Part shown: positions 52,650 through 61,932 of the stretch, piece after piece
Position numbering within the stretch: position 1 is the stretch's first letter
How the letters are laid out: every line of letters begins with the position of its first letter
NCBI GenBank assembly: GCA_944321445.1
Contig: CALULJ010000003.1
Span: 1 to 64,000, forward strand
Length of the DNA: 64,000 nt
Direction of reading: 5' to 3'
Source of the DNA: an uncultured Collinsella sp.
GTDB taxonomy: Bacteria > Actinomycetota > Coriobacteriia > Coriobacteriales > Coriobacteriaceae
Notes under the pieces: model-generated
The model's input: the letters and a program-made list of their open reading frames with translations, nothing else
The model's database searches: none
What the model was told of the DNA's origin: nothing
Program-made: the position numbers and the translations under genes

Positions 52650-53134
52650 TTTTCTCCCCTTTCCAGCTCCGCCTTGAGCCGCGTGCGACCGCGCGCCAGG
52701 CGCGTGCGCACCGTGGCACTCGGGACCTTGAGCAGTCTGGCGATCTCGTCTGTCGTATAGCCGCCGTAGTAATGCAGCACGATCGGCACGCGATATTTCT
52801 CGGGCAGACGCATTGCCGCCACGAACACCTCGCTGTGCTCGCGCGTGGGCAGCGACAGCGTCGCGGCGTAGTCCTCGATGTCCTCCACGCGCCTCCACGG
52901 CCGACGAAAGAGCGATTTGCAGGTGTTGATCGTTACACGCACGAGCCAGTTGCGCAGGTGGTCATCGCTTTTGAACGCGCGATCCGTGCACAGCAGCTTG
53001 ACGAACACGTCCTGTGTGACATCGTCGGCATCCGCCGCATCGCGCATGTAGGTGTACGCGATGCGGAAAACCGTATCGCGATGGCGCCCTATCGCCTCCT
53101 TTAATTCCGTTTCTGGCAACACGTCTCTCCCCAA
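52646..53134 (-). CDS. ECF RNA polymerase sigma factor
   Basis: This 162-residue sigma-70-family protein has region 2 (HRDTVFRIAYTYMRDAADADDVTQDVFVKLL) and region 4 (MRLPEKYRVPIVLHYYGGYTTDEIARLLKVPSATVRTRLARGRTRL). It directs RNA polymerase to stress- or signal-dependent promoters. TTG at 53134 is preferred because AAGGA lies nine bases upstream; GTG at 53122 is an alternative. It is translationally coupled to the membrane partner downstream. Confidence 0.88.
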   Translation of the reverse strand: MGRDVLPETELKEAIGRHRDTVFRIAYTYMRDAADADDVTQDVFVKLLCTDRAFKSDDHLRNWLVRVTINTCKSLFRRPWRRVEDIEDYAATLSLPTREHSEVFVAAMRLPEKYRVPIVLHYYGGYTTDEIARLLKVPSATVRTRLARGRTRLKAELERGEK

Positions 53135-53210
53135 TCGCCAAAATCCTTCGTTCGGAGCTCCTCACCTACAATACGCACGGGGAAGGCGAAATGTTTCATG
53201 GGAAAACGGG

Positions 53211-53257
53211 GGCGGGCCAAATCTGGTCGACGCCGTATCGACCAGATTTGGCCCGCC
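53211..53257. repeat. Perfect 20-bp inverted repeat
   Basis: GGCGGGCCAAATCTGGTCGA (53211-53230) and its exact complement (53238-53257) are separated by seven bases. It lies between the sigma gene promoter and the converging end of the alcohol dehydrogenase gene, both on the minus strand. It may terminate transcription but has no T-tract. Confidence 0.7.
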
Positions 53258-53278
53258 TGCCCGCTTTGTGCCGCCCGG

Positions 53279-54328
53279 CTATTCCCAAGGGGTGATGACC
53301 GCTTTGAGGCAATCGTCTTCGCGCGCCTCGAAGGCGCGGTAGGCATCCAGGATGTCATTGAGTGGATAGCGTTTAGAGATAAGCAGGCCGGTGTCGAGCT
53401 TGCCCGCCTCGATGAGCGCCATGACCTCGTCGAGTCCGGACGCATCCACGCCGCCGGTTTTGAAGATAAGGTTCTTGCCGTACATCTGGGGCAGCGGCAG
53501 CACCTGATCCTGCTCGTACATGGCCGACACCACCACGACGGCATTGGGGCGGGCGATGCGCCATGCCGCCTCGAAGGTGGTGGAGCTTCCGGCAGCCTCG
53601 ATGACGGCGTCGGCACCGCGGCCGTGCGTCGCCTCGCGCACGAGCGCCTCGACCTCGGTCTGGCTCTTCCCCGTCGGGTTGATGGCGATATCGGCAAGCC
53701 CATGGTCGATTGCGCAACGCAAGCGTGCCTCGTCGACGTCGAGCGCGATGATGCTGCCGGGGTTCATGAGCCTGGCGCACATCATGGTCGTGAGACCCAC
53801 CGGCCCGGCGCCGATCACCGCAACGGACGAGCCGGGCTCGATCTCTGCCAGGCGCGCACCCCACCAACCCGTTGCCAGGATGTCGCCTAAAAAGAGCGCG
53901 TCTTCGTCGGAAACGCGTTCGGGGATGCGCGTGAAAGCGTTGTCCGCGAGCGGCACGCGGACGTATTCGGCCTGGCAGCCATCGATGGTGCAGCCGAGCA
54001 GCCAGCCACCGTGCTCGCAGTTGTTGACCCAGCCGCGTTTACAGAAGAAGCACTCGCCGCAGAAGGTCTCGCAGTTGACGGCAACGCGGTCGCCCGGCGA
54101 GAAACGTGTCACGCCCGGGCCGACCTCCTCGACCACGCCCACGAACTCGTGGCCGAGCACTGTGTCGGGCAGCGCGCGAGGAACGGCGCCGCGCATGATG
54201 TGCAGATCGCTCGTGCAGATGGTCGAACGTGTCACGCGCACGATGGCATCGGTCGGGTCGATGAGATGCGGACGCGGACGGTCAAGCAGGGCGATAGTTC
54301 TATGTCCATCGTGTACCAGCGCTTTCAT
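53279..54328 (-). CDS. Zinc-dependent alcohol dehydrogenase family protein
   Basis: This 349-residue MDR-family enzyme has the catalytic zinc ligands in CTSDLHIM and GHEFVGVVEEVG (GHE). The structural zinc Cys cluster is in CGECFFCKRGWVNNCEHGG, and the NAD(P) motif is VAVIGAGPVGLTTMM (about 165-180). It oxidises a secondary alcohol or polyol; the substrate is not determined. The ATG at 54328 follows GGGAGGTTC. It is 38 bases downstream of the dihydrouridine synthase gene, possibly in one transcript. Confidence 0.88.
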   Translation of the reverse strand: MKALVHDGHRTIALLDRPRPHLIDPTDAIVRVTRSTICTSDLHIMRGAVPRALPDTVLGHEFVGVVEEVGPGVTRFSPGDRVAVNCETFCGECFFCKRGWVNNCEHGGWLLGCTIDGCQAEYVRVPLADNAFTRIPERVSDEDALFLGDILATGWWGARLAEIEPGSSVAVIGAGPVGLTTMMCARLMNPGSIIALDVDEARLRCAIDHGLADIAINPTGKSQTEVEALVREATHGRGADAVIEAAGSSTTFEAAWRIARPNAVVVVSAMYEQDQVLPLPQMYGKNLIFKTGGVDASGLDEVMALIEAGKLDTGLLISKRYPLNDILDAYRAFEAREDDCLKAVITPWE

Positions 54329-54366
54329 GAGAACCTCCCGATAATCACGCGCCAATTGGGGGCGGG

Positions 54367-55308
54367 TTACTTTTGGCTGAAAATCTTGGCCACGGCAGCT
54401 TGGTAGTCGGGAACAGTGCGAACTTTCCTGATTGCGCGATGCACCGTCAGCGGATCGGCGAACGCCTGCTGGGCGTAGGACCACCACTCCTTCATGCGGA
54501 AGACCGCGTTGCCACCCATCTGCGCCTCGTAGGCGTCGAAGAGCTTGTCGTGGAAGCGCTTGAGCTCGTCGAGCGAAAGCGCCGGGCCGCCGTTCAGCAT
54601 GCGCGCCAGCGCCGGGTTGTACAGCAGGCCCCTGCCCAGCATCACGTGACGCGTCGACGGATACGCTGCAAACAGCGCATGCATATCGTTGCAGGTAAAG
54701 ATATCCCCGTTGTACGCCACGGGAAAGGGCGCGCGGCGCAGGGTCTCGCCGTACGGCTCCCAGCGCGGCCTGCCGCGATAGAAATCCTTCCGCACGCGCG
54801 GGTGCACGATGAGCTCCGCCAGGGGGTGATGGCAATACATGGCAAGAATAGATTCATACTCGTCGTCGCTCGCGATGCCGATGCGCGTTTTGACCGATAC
54901 GGGCAGCGGGGACCGGCTGCACACTTCGCCAAGAAACGCATCGAGGGCATCCAGATCGCGCAGAAAGCCCGCTCCCCTGCCCTTGCCGACGACCGTTCCC
55001 GAAGGACACCCGACGTTCAGGTTGACCTCGCGGTAGCCCATCTTCGCCAACAGCCCGGAGGCCCACACGAACTCGTCGGCGTTTTTCGTCAGCAGCTGCG
55101 GCACCACATTGAGACCCTGATTGTTAGCGGGATCGACCTCTCCGCAATCGCGTTTGCCAAACGAGCTACCCACGCGCGGCGGCGTGAGAAACGGCGTGTA
55201 GTAGCGGTCGAGCGCACCGAAACACTCCGCGTGAATCCGACGGAAGGTGTGACCGGTCAGCCCCTCCATGGGCGCCATCGACAGCAGCGGCCCCTCGTTT
55301 TGCCCCAT
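54367..55308 (-). CDS. dus: tRNA-dihydrouridine synthase
   Basis: This FMN enzyme reduces uridines in tRNA. The 313-residue protein has the family N-terminus SMAPMEGLTGHTFRRIH, the active-site Cys in EVNLNVGCPSGTVVGKGRGA (near 95), PVSVKTRIG, ELIVHPRVRKDFYRG and FPVAYNGDIFT. The ATG at 55308 follows GGGGAGGCG; an extension to 55380 lacks support. Which uridine position is modified is unclear. Confidence 0.88.
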   Translation of the reverse strand: MGQNEGPLLSMAPMEGLTGHTFRRIHAECFGALDRYYTPFLTPPRVGSSFGKRDCGEVDPANNQGLNVVPQLLTKNADEFVWASGLLAKMGYREVNLNVGCPSGTVVGKGRGAGFLRDLDALDAFLGEVCSRSPLPVSVKTRIGIASDDEYESILAMYCHHPLAELIVHPRVRKDFYRGRPRWEPYGETLRRAPFPVAYNGDIFTCNDMHALFAAYPSTRHVMLGRGLLYNPALARMLNGGPALSLDELKRFHDKLFDAYEAQMGGNAVFRMKEWWSYAQQAFADPLTVHRAIRKVRTVPDYQAAVAKIFSQK

Positions 55309-55424
55309 ACGCCTCCCCGCGTGAACATGTAAAAATACCTCTAGGGTAATTTTACCTCGCACACAGATTTCGGCGGACATAACCGCAGGCGGAGCACCGC
55401 TCAGGCACAGAAAGGACGGGCCAC

Positions 55425-56267
55425 ATGGTTTGGTTTTCAGAGGCGCGCATCGACCAGCTGATCGCAGAGGACATGCCCTACCTCGACCTCACCAGCGAGG
55501 TGCTCGGCGTGAGCGACCAGCCGGGCGAGATGGAGTACTACACGCGCGAGGACTGCATCCTCGCCGGAACGAACGTTGTGAAGAGAATCGCCCAGCATCT
55601 GGGCTGCGATGTCATCAGCGCCCGCAGCGATGGCGGCCGCATCCCCGCGGGCGAGTCGTTCATGACGCTTCGCGGGCCCGCATCTGCGCTCCATCAGGTC
55701 TGGAAGGTGGGGCTGAACACGTTTGACCACCTGTCCGCCGTCGCCACGAAGACGCGCCAGATGGCGGACGCCGCCCATGCGGCGAACCCCCGCTGCGAGA
55801 TCCTCACCACGCGCAAGAGCATGCCGGGCGCGAAGGACCTGCTGACGCTCGGCGTCCGCGCCGGCGGCGCGTGGCCGCACCGGCTGGGGCTGTCCGAAAC
55901 CGTTCTGGTCTTCGACCACCACATCACCTTCCTGGGCGGTTTCGAGGCGTTTCTGAAGCAGCTGCCCACCATCCGGAGCCGCTGCATGGAGAAGAAGCTC
56001 TTCGTGGAGGCCGACGAGGGACATGCTCGCCCGCTGGCACACGCCGGCGTCGACGGCATCCAGTTCGACAAGATCCCGGTCGACCGCCTGGCCGACCTCG
56101 TGCGGGAGCTGCGGGAAATCGATTCGCACCTCACCCTGATCGCTGCAGGCGGCATCAATCCCTCGAACGTGGCCGCATACGCCGCCACCGGCATCGACGG
56201 CTTCGCCACCACCGCGCCGTTTTCCGCGAAGCCACTCGACATGAGCGTCCGCATGCGCGCGTTGTAG
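55425..56267 (+). CDS. modD: ModD-like nicotinate-nucleotide pyrophosphorylase homologue
   Basis: This 280-residue protein of the quinolinate phosphoribosyltransferase fold belongs to the ModD subgroup (DMPYLDLTSEVLG, TTRKSMPGAKDLLTLGVRAG, DGIQFDKIPVDRL, AAGGINPSNVAAYAATGIDG). ModD proteins are usually encoded with molybdate transporters and have an undefined role. No molybdate transporter is next to this one. The ATG follows GAAAGGACGGGCC. Confidence 0.8.
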   Translation: MVWFSEARIDQLIAEDMPYLDLTSEVLGVSDQPGEMEYYTREDCILAGTNVVKRIAQHLGCDVISARSDGGRIPAGESFMTLRGPASALHQVWKVGLNTFDHLSAVATKTRQMADAAHAANPRCEILTTRKSMPGAKDLLTLGVRAGGAWPHRLGLSETVLVFDHHITFLGGFEAFLKQLPTIRSRCMEKKLFVEADEGHARPLAHAGVDGIQFDKIPVDRLADLVRELREIDSHLTLIAAGGINPSNVAAYAATGIDGFATTAPFSAKPLDMSVRMRAL

Positions 56268-56330
56268 GAGCGAGATGCTGAACCTTTGCGTGCCGTGCAG
56301 CGCGCGCAACGCAAGTAGAACCTTTTGAAC

Positions 56331-56359
56331 ATGGGGCCGCGAAATCATCGCGGCCCCAT
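56331..56359 (+). terminator. Hairpin downstream of modD
   Basis: The perfect 12-bp stem ATGGGGCCGCGA / TCGCGGCCCCAT with a 5-base loop lies between the converging modD and guaA genes. The T-run is poor. Confidence 0.6.
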
Positions 56360-56410
56360 TCCGAAATTAGGCTATAGTAAAGCTTTGCATAAATACGAAT
56401 GTATGTTCTA

Positions 56411-57394
56411 TTATTCCCACTCGATCGTGCCGCAGGGCTTAGGCGTCAGGTCGTACGCCACGCGGCAGATGCCCGGAACCTCGGCCAGGATGCGGTCGGT
56501 GATCTTCTTGAGCAGTGCCCAATCGAGCTCGGGCACCGTGGCGGTCATGGCGTCGACAGTGTTGACGGCGCGAATGATAGCCGGCCACGCGTAGAGGCGC
56601 TTGCCGTCGCGCACGCCGGTGGCGCGCATGTCGGGCACCACGACGAAGTACTGCCACACCTTGCCCGCGAGTCCGGCGCCGGCGAACTCCTCACGCAGGA
56701 TGGCGTCGGCCTCGCGCAGGGCCTCCAGACGGTCGCGCGTGATGGCGCCGAGGCAGCGCACGCCCAGGCCGGGGCCGGGGAACGGCTGGCGCTCGACCAT
56801 GGACTCGGGAAGTCCCAGCTCGCGGCCGACGACGCGGACCTCGTCCTTGAAGAGCAGCTTCACGGGCTCGCAGAGCTCAAACTGCAGGTCATCGGGCAGG
56901 CCGCCCACGTTGTGGTGAGCCTTCACGCCGTCGGACTCGAGGATGTCGGGATAGATGGTGCCCTGCGCCAGGAAGCTCACCTGGTCGCCGACCTTGCGGG
57001 CTTCCTCCTCGAACACGCGGATGAACTCGGCGCCGATGATCTTGCGCTTCTTCTCGGGCTCCTCGACGCCCGCCAGCAGGTCGAGGAAGCGGTCGGTCGC
57101 GTCCACATACACGAGGTTCGCGTCCATCTGGTTCTTGAACACGTCGATGACCTGCTCGGACTCGCCCTTGCGCATGAGGCCATGGTTCACGTGCACGCAG
57201 ATGAGCTGCTTGCCCACCGCCTTGATGAGAAGGGCCGCCACAACGCTCGAATCGACGCCGCCGGAAAGCGCCAGCAGCACGTTCTTGTCACCGATTTGCT
57301 CGCGGCACGCAGCGACCTGCTGGTCGATGAACTCGCGCGCAAGCTCGGGCGTGGTGATGCGCACCATGTCGTCGGGACGCTTATTGGGATCCAT
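56411..57394 (-). CDS. guaA: GMP synthase ATP-pyrophosphatase subunit without glutaminase domain
   Basis: This enzyme aminates XMP to GMP. Only the ATP-PPase ([16 protein letters not shown], residues 45-60) and dimerisation domains are present ([34 protein letters not shown], terminal [11 protein letters not shown]). The chain is 327 residues against about 520 for the fused bacterial enzyme. The ATG at 57394 follows GAGGAGGAGCCC, and no glutaminase is encoded immediately upstream. It must use ammonia or a separate glutaminase subunit, as in archaea. Confidence 0.92.
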   Translation of the reverse strand: MDPNKRPDDMVRITTPELAREFIDQQVAACREQIGDKNVLLALSGGVDSSVVAALLIKAVGKQLICVHVNHGLMRKGESEQVIDVFKNQMDANLVYVDATDRFLDLLAGVEEPEKKRKIIGAEFIRVFEEEARKVGDQVSFLAQGTIYPDILESDGVKAHHNVGGLPDDLQFELCEPVKLLFKDEVRVVGRELGLPESMVERQPFPGPGLGVRCLGAITRDRLEALREADAILREEFAGAGLAGKVWQYFVVVPDMRATGVRDGKRLYAWPAIIRAVNTVDAMTATVPELDWALLKKITDRILAEVPGICRVAYDLTPKPCGTIEWE

Positions 57395-57554
57395 GGGCTC
57401 CTCCTCGTTGCGGAAAAGTTACATACCTAGTTGGATTGTATGCGCAGGCACACGCCGCAGCCCCGATGCAGCGGCAGGGGGTAGAAGCGCGACGGCAGAA
57501 GGACGCGCAATGTCTTCTATAGCAAAATGCCCGCTGTGGTGCGGGCATCTCGTT

Positions 57555-59144
57555 CTACTCTTCTTGAGCGCTTTCAGTCTCCACCGACTCCGCCTCGATC
57601 TTTTGCGGTTTCTCTTGCCCCTCTTCCGTCTCCGCCGCAGCGCGTGCCTCCTCGAACTTAGCCCGCATCGTGGGGTTTTTCCACGTGAGCTTGCGGATGG
57701 TGAGACCCTGTGCCTTGTCGTTTGCCAGGCGCAAGTTGTTCTCGGACGACAGCAGGTTCTCCTTCACCTTCTGCAGATGCTTGATTGTGGTGTCGATCTC
57801 GTTGATGGCGTCGTTGAACTTGCGGCTCGCGCGCTCGAAGTTCTGCGAGAAGCCGTCCTGGAACTTGTTGAGCTTCTCCTCGAAGTTCGTCACGTCGATG
57901 TTTTGCTGGCGCACGAGCGCAAGCTCCTGCTTGTAGGCAAGCGAGTTCATGGCGGCGTTGCGCAGCAGCGTGATCATGGGGATGAAGAACTGCGGGCGGA
58001 TGACGTACATCTTGGGATAGCGATAGCTCACGTCGACGATGCCGGTGTTGTACAGCTCGCTTTCCGGCTCAAGCAGGCTCACGAGCACTGCGTACTCGCA
58101 GCCCTTCTTGGTGCGGTCGGCGTCGAGCTTTTTGAAGAAGTCCTCGTTGCCGTGCTTGCGCGCGGTCTCGTCGTTCTCGTTTTTCATCTCGAACATGATG
58201 GAGATGATCTCGTTGCCGCCCTCATCGGTCTCGCGGAAGATGTAATCGCCCTTCGAGCCTTCGCTGGCATCGTTGTCTTTTTCGAAGTACGCGCGCGGGA
58301 AGGCGGTCATGCGCAGGCGGTTGAACTCGGTCTCGCAGTGCTGCTCGAGCGACTCGCCCACCATCTTGGTGGACAGGCGGACCTTCATGTCTTTTAGGCG
58401 CTCGATTTCGTCATCCTTGTAGCGCAGCAGTTCCTCGGTATTCTTGCGCACCTGCGCGAGCTCGAGCGTGTGCGCCGTTTCGAGCTGCTGCTTTTCCGCG
58501 TCGCGCACGGCCTGCTCGCGCTCGAGGGTCGCCCGTGCCTCATCGCGCTCGCGCTCAACCTGCGAGACCGCGCGCGCCACGGCAAGCTCGCGCTCAGCAT
58601 CGACCGCTGCGAGCTTACGCTCGAGTTCGGCGATCTTGGCATCGCGCTCGGACAGGTCGCCCGCTCGGAGCTGGTCGGCCTTTGCCGCTTCGAGCGCCGC
58701 CGCATCGGCCTGCTGCTTGAGCTTCGCACGAAGCTGGTCGACCTCGCGCTGCAGCTCGGCGGTCGACTTTTGCGCCTGCTCGCGCGCCTCCGCTGCCGCC
58801 TGTTTGCTTGCGAACTCGCGCTCCTCCCCCGCCGCCTCAAGGCGCGCCGTGAGCTCTGCGATGCGTGCGTCGCGCTCTGACTCGCTTTGCTTGAGTTCAG
58901 AAGCCGCATTGGCTTTGAGTTGCTGAATCTGGGCATCGCGCTCGGCCAGCGCGTGTTCCAGCTTGCGCGCTGCCTCGGCGCCAGCGAGCTGCAGCGCGTG
59001 CTCGCGCTCGCGCTCCATGAGCCGCTCGCGTTCGCGCAGCTCGGCGGCAAACTGCTCGTCGCGCACCTGGCGCACGATGCTTTCGTAGTCGCTCTCGTCG
59101 ACCTGTATGACCGTACCGCAGTTGGGGCACTTGATCTCGTTCAC
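57555..59144 (-). CDS. DUF2130 domain protein, long coiled coil
   Basis: This 529-residue protein opens with a zinc-ribbon-like CPNCGT. A very long Glu/Ala/Arg-rich coiled coil spans about residues 25-245. The DUF2130 globular domain follows ([42 protein letters not shown] near 310, [19 protein letters not shown]). The domain is thought to have a restriction-endonuclease-like fold. Cellular role unknown. It ends in an acidic tail. No partner gene is adjacent. Confidence 0.82.
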   Translation of the reverse strand: MNEIKCPNCGTVIQVDESDYESIVRQVRDEQFAAELRERERLMEREREHALQLAGAEAARKLEHALAERDAQIQQLKANAASELKQSESERDARIAELTARLEAAGEEREFASKQAAAEAREQAQKSTAELQREVDQLRAKLKQQADAAALEAAKADQLRAGDLSERDAKIAELERKLAAVDAERELAVARAVSQVERERDEARATLEREQAVRDAEKQQLETAHTLELAQVRKNTEELLRYKDDEIERLKDMKVRLSTKMVGESLEQHCETEFNRLRMTAFPRAYFEKDNDASEGSKGDYIFRETDEGGNEIISIMFEMKNENDETARKHGNEDFFKKLDADRTKKGCEYAVLVSLLEPESELYNTGIVDVSYRYPKMYVIRPQFFIPMITLLRNAAMNSLAYKQELALVRQQNIDVTNFEEKLNKFQDGFSQNFERASRKFNDAINEIDTTIKHLQKVKENLLSSENNLRLANDKAQGLTIRKLTWKNPTMRAKFEEARAAAETEEGQEKPQKIEAESVETESAQEE

Positions 59145-59311
59145 GCGGCATCGCTCCTTACGCTCGCTGCCGGAAGGGCTGTTCGTTCACTATACGATAC
59201 CCCGCTGCGCGGACAGCATGCCGCGGGAAGCCGGTTTTGCATGCCGAGAAGCTAGTCACAGCATGCGGACTTGACGAATTTCGCGCCCCATATTCGTATC
59301 GCTTGGGACCC

Positions 59312-59552
59312 CGTGGTCAAAAATCCGTCGAGTCGGGATTGCCCGATTTGGCAGCCAAGCGTTCTACCTGCTCTTTTGTAAAAGCCCCATGCTTCAACTC
59401 GCGGTGGGATATCGCCCGTGTGGCGCTACCCCACTCCAAAATAGCAAATCCGCCCCAATTTGAAGCTCCAAAGCCCTCCGTGGCACACAAAACGGGCCCC
59501 ATCCCGCGTCGGATGGAGCCCGAATTCCCGACTCGACGGATTTTTGACCACG
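59312..59552. repeat. 241-bp element with perfect 27-bp terminal inverted repeats
   Basis: The arms 59312-59338 and 59526-59552 are exact reverse complements over 27 bases (starting CGTGGTCAAAAATCCGTCGA). They enclose 187 bases. A minus-strand reading across it (59317-59583, ending AKSGNPDSTDF) has no recognised family. The format is that of a MITE. The remainder of 59145-59599 shows no gene. Confidence 0.65.
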
Positions 59553-59596
59553 ACCGGGCAAGTAATAGGTCGCGACAGGGCAAGCGCGAGCGGTTT

Positions 59597-59779
59597 CTAG
59601 AAGGAGCCCCGGTGAACTTTGCTCATGTCGGCCTCGTCAAGCGTGTGCGGCGCCGGCGCTGAGTTGTCTACCACACCGATGGAGAGCGCGGCTTCCATCT
59701 CATGGCCCTCGGGAACGCCCAGCAGCTCGCGGCAGAAATCGCTGGTGGTCCGGCCGAGCATTTTTATGGAGCCGTCGGC
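59597..59779 (-). pseudogene. Nitroreductase-like C-terminal remnant
   Basis: After the in-frame TAG that ends the phosphoesterase, the same frame stays open for 60 codons. It reads like the end of a nitroreductase, with FCRELLGVPEGHEMEAALSI and the terminal DEADMSKVHRGSF, which resembles the usual SKVHxxxF end of that family. No start or upstream domain remains. It appears to be a gene tail fused behind the phosphoesterase. Confidence 0.4.
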
Positions 59780-60355
59780 CTACAGATCCATCTCGCATAC
59801 GCCGCGCGCGGACTCGACGCCGCAGAAGAACTCGAGAATCTCGTCGCGGCTCACAGGACAATAGCCGTTGGCGTCGACGCCCACGTCGTAGCGCAAAATT
59901 CCCGTCTCGCGGTTGCGCTCGTTGTACGATGCGCCCTGACTGTGAATGTGGCCGTGCAGATGAATGGCCGCGCGCCATCTACCGTTCCAGCTGAGCAGCG
60001 GGTAATGGAACAGCACGAGCTTGTGGCCCTCGGCAAACCCGGGCTTGATCTCAAGGTAATCCTGCTCGGATGCGAAGATGTCGGCGAACTTCGTCTCCGA
60101 CCAGTGCTTATCGTGATTGCCGCGCACCAGATGCACGTTGCGGCAGTTGATGCGCGACCGCAGGCGACGTGCCTCCTCCGCGGTCGTGCGATACGAGAAA
60201 TCGCCCAGCACGTACAGGGTGTCGGATGCGCTCACGCGGTCGTTGATGTTGGCGATGAGCGCTGCATTCATGCGCTCGACTGTGGGATACGGCCGCCCGG
60301 TCGCCTCGATGATGTTCGAGTGTCCGAAGTGCGTATCGGCGGCGAAATAGATCAC
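59780..60355 (-). CDS. Calcineurin-like metallophosphoesterase
   Basis: This 191-residue phosphoesterase has the metal motifs DTHFGHSNII (D-x-H), LGDFSYR, RGNHDKHW and a C-terminal LHGHIHSQG. It hydrolyses phosphomono- or diesters of unknown identity. The start is GTG at 60355, overlapping the lipase stop by four bases (GTGA), so translation is coupled. The last residues (ARGVCEMDL) run directly into a TAG followed by a nitroreductase-like tail in the same frame, so the original C-terminus may have been altered. Confidence 0.82.
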   Translation of the reverse strand: MIYFAADTHFGHSNIIEATGRPYPTVERMNAALIANINDRVSASDTLYVLGDFSYRTTAEEARRLRSRINCRNVHLVRGNHDKHWSETKFADIFASEQDYLEIKPGFAEGHKLVLFHYPLLSWNGRWRAAIHLHGHIHSQGASYNERNRETGILRYDVGVDANGYCPVSRDEILEFFCGVESARGVCEMDL

Positions 60356-61749
60356 GCCGCGTCCCCTTCGCGCAGATCCGACCCATCTATGGCCTGCATC
60401 CAGGCGATATAGACGTTGGGATAGTGGCCGTAGAGCACCTGCATGGGATCGATGTTGCCCAGCATGTCGCGCACGAGCGAGAACAAGCCACCCGCCGTCG
60501 CCAGGTCATCGGCCGTCGTAATCTCGCGGCCCAGGTCCTCGATGAGCTTATCCACGCGCTCTCGGTCCTGCGGAACATAGGGGCTCTCGGTTCCCACGTT
60601 CGCCTCAAACGCTGCGCGCATGTCGTCGTAATGCTCGTCGAACGCCGCTTCGCCGTAGCCGGGCAGCCACAGGTCATGGCCGTAGCGGGCGTAGCCCCAC
60701 GATGCAAGCGGCAGGCGCGGCACGATGTCGCTGGGGTTCATGATGTTGAAGATGTTGTCGTAAAGCGCGTCGTTCGTGTTGGCGAACTCGGTGACCTCGG
60801 GCGTGGCGAACGTGTAGCAGTAGATGTTCTCGAGCGGCGCCAGCGGGCGCAGGCTCGTGGTCATGTCGTCGGCATAGGACGCAGCGAGGTTCGCCGTGGC
60901 GGCACCGCGGGAATGCCCGGTAAACAGCAGTGCGATGTCATCACCGCCGCCGTCCTCCGACAGGCGCTCGGCAAGATCCTCGACGATTTCGTTCGCCGCG
61001 CGCATGAAGCCCTCGTGGTCGATGGCGTCCATCTCGTAGTCGGCAGCGTCACCCATATTGAAGTCGCTCAGCCACTCCGAGCCGTAGCTGCCGCGAACCG
61101 ACACGAGGTACAGGGTTTTCTCGGCACCGTCGGTGTTCTTTACGCGCTTGGTTGCCACCGAATAGGCTACGACATCGTCGGTACCGGCCAGGAAGTCGAC
61201 GACCTCGTCGAAGATTTCGCTGCGATACTGGTAGGACGCGGTGGAGATGTCCTGGAAGCCCAGCGCCGCGAGCGCTTCCTCCATGTAGGCGGGTGAAGAG
61301 GAGCCGGCCTGGTAGTAGCCCGATTCCGAGTTTGCGATGGCGGAGAGTACCGAGCAGGTCGTGGCGAGCTCGTGGTTGTAGGCAGTGGGGTCCTGGAAGA
61401 ACCACGCATCGTCCCATACGATGTCGGTTGCCACCTGGTGACCGTCGGTCTCGGCCATACTCGTGTACTCCACGTGCGCCGTGAAGGCGCCGGTACGATT
61501 GGAGGAATCTTCGAGCTCGGTGGGAGCCGAGGGCGGCTGCACCGCGCCCAGGCCCAGGCGCTCCTGTTCCTGACGATGGTGAACGGCGATGGTCAGCGCA
61601 ACGCCGATGCCGATCGCAGCAACGGCCAGCACCGCTACGATGCGGACGAACCACTTATGGCGACGGTAGAAGGAAGGACGTGCGGGAGCGTCGGATTTAT
61701 GGTCCTCATGCTCCTCGGCATCGACAACCTGCTGGTTTTCCTGCGACAT
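60352..61749 (-). CDS. Membrane-anchored class 3 lipase-like protein
   Basis: This 465-residue protein has a cytoplasmic acidic head, one membrane segment at about 35-57 (FVRIVAVLAVAAIGIGVALT) and an extracellular alpha/beta hydrolase domain. The nucleophile elbow is LLFTGHSRGAATANL (GHSRG), followed by YCYTFATPEVTEF and a NPSDIVPRLPL segment with the likely acid, as in lipase_3 proteins. It probably hydrolyses lipids or esters outside the cell. The ATG at 61749 follows AGGAAGGAACC. Confidence 0.82.
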   Translation of the reverse strand: MSQENQQVVDAEEHEDHKSDAPARPSFYRRHKWFVRIVAVLAVAAIGIGVALTIAVHHRQEQERLGLGAVQPPSAPTELEDSSNRTGAFTAHVEYTSMAETDGHQVATDIVWDDAWFFQDPTAYNHELATTCSVLSAIANSESGYYQAGSSSPAYMEEALAALGFQDISTASYQYRSEIFDEVVDFLAGTDDVVAYSVATKRVKNTDGAEKTLYLVSVRGSYGSEWLSDFNMGDAADYEMDAIDHEGFMRAANEIVEDLAERLSEDGGGDDIALLFTGHSRGAATANLAASYADDMTTSLRPLAPLENIYCYTFATPEVTEFANTNDALYDNIFNIMNPSDIVPRLPLASWGYARYGHDLWLPGYGEAAFDEHYDDMRAAFEANVGTESPYVPQDRERVDKLIEDLGREITTADDLATAGGLFSLVRDMLGNIDPMQVLYGHYPNVYIAWMQAIDGSDLREGDAA

Positions 61750-61932
61750 ATTGCGGTTCCTTCCTGCGTTTTTCTCTCGGCGGCAGTATACCGTGGAAAA
61801 GCACCCCCAACCCGCAAATGCACGTTGCTCAACCATATATCAAGGAAAACAGCGGCGCAGCAGACCTTCTCCCCCGTTCTGGAGAGGTCGTCGAATGCCG
61901 AAGGCAGCGTTGGATCGGCAGATACTGTTCCG

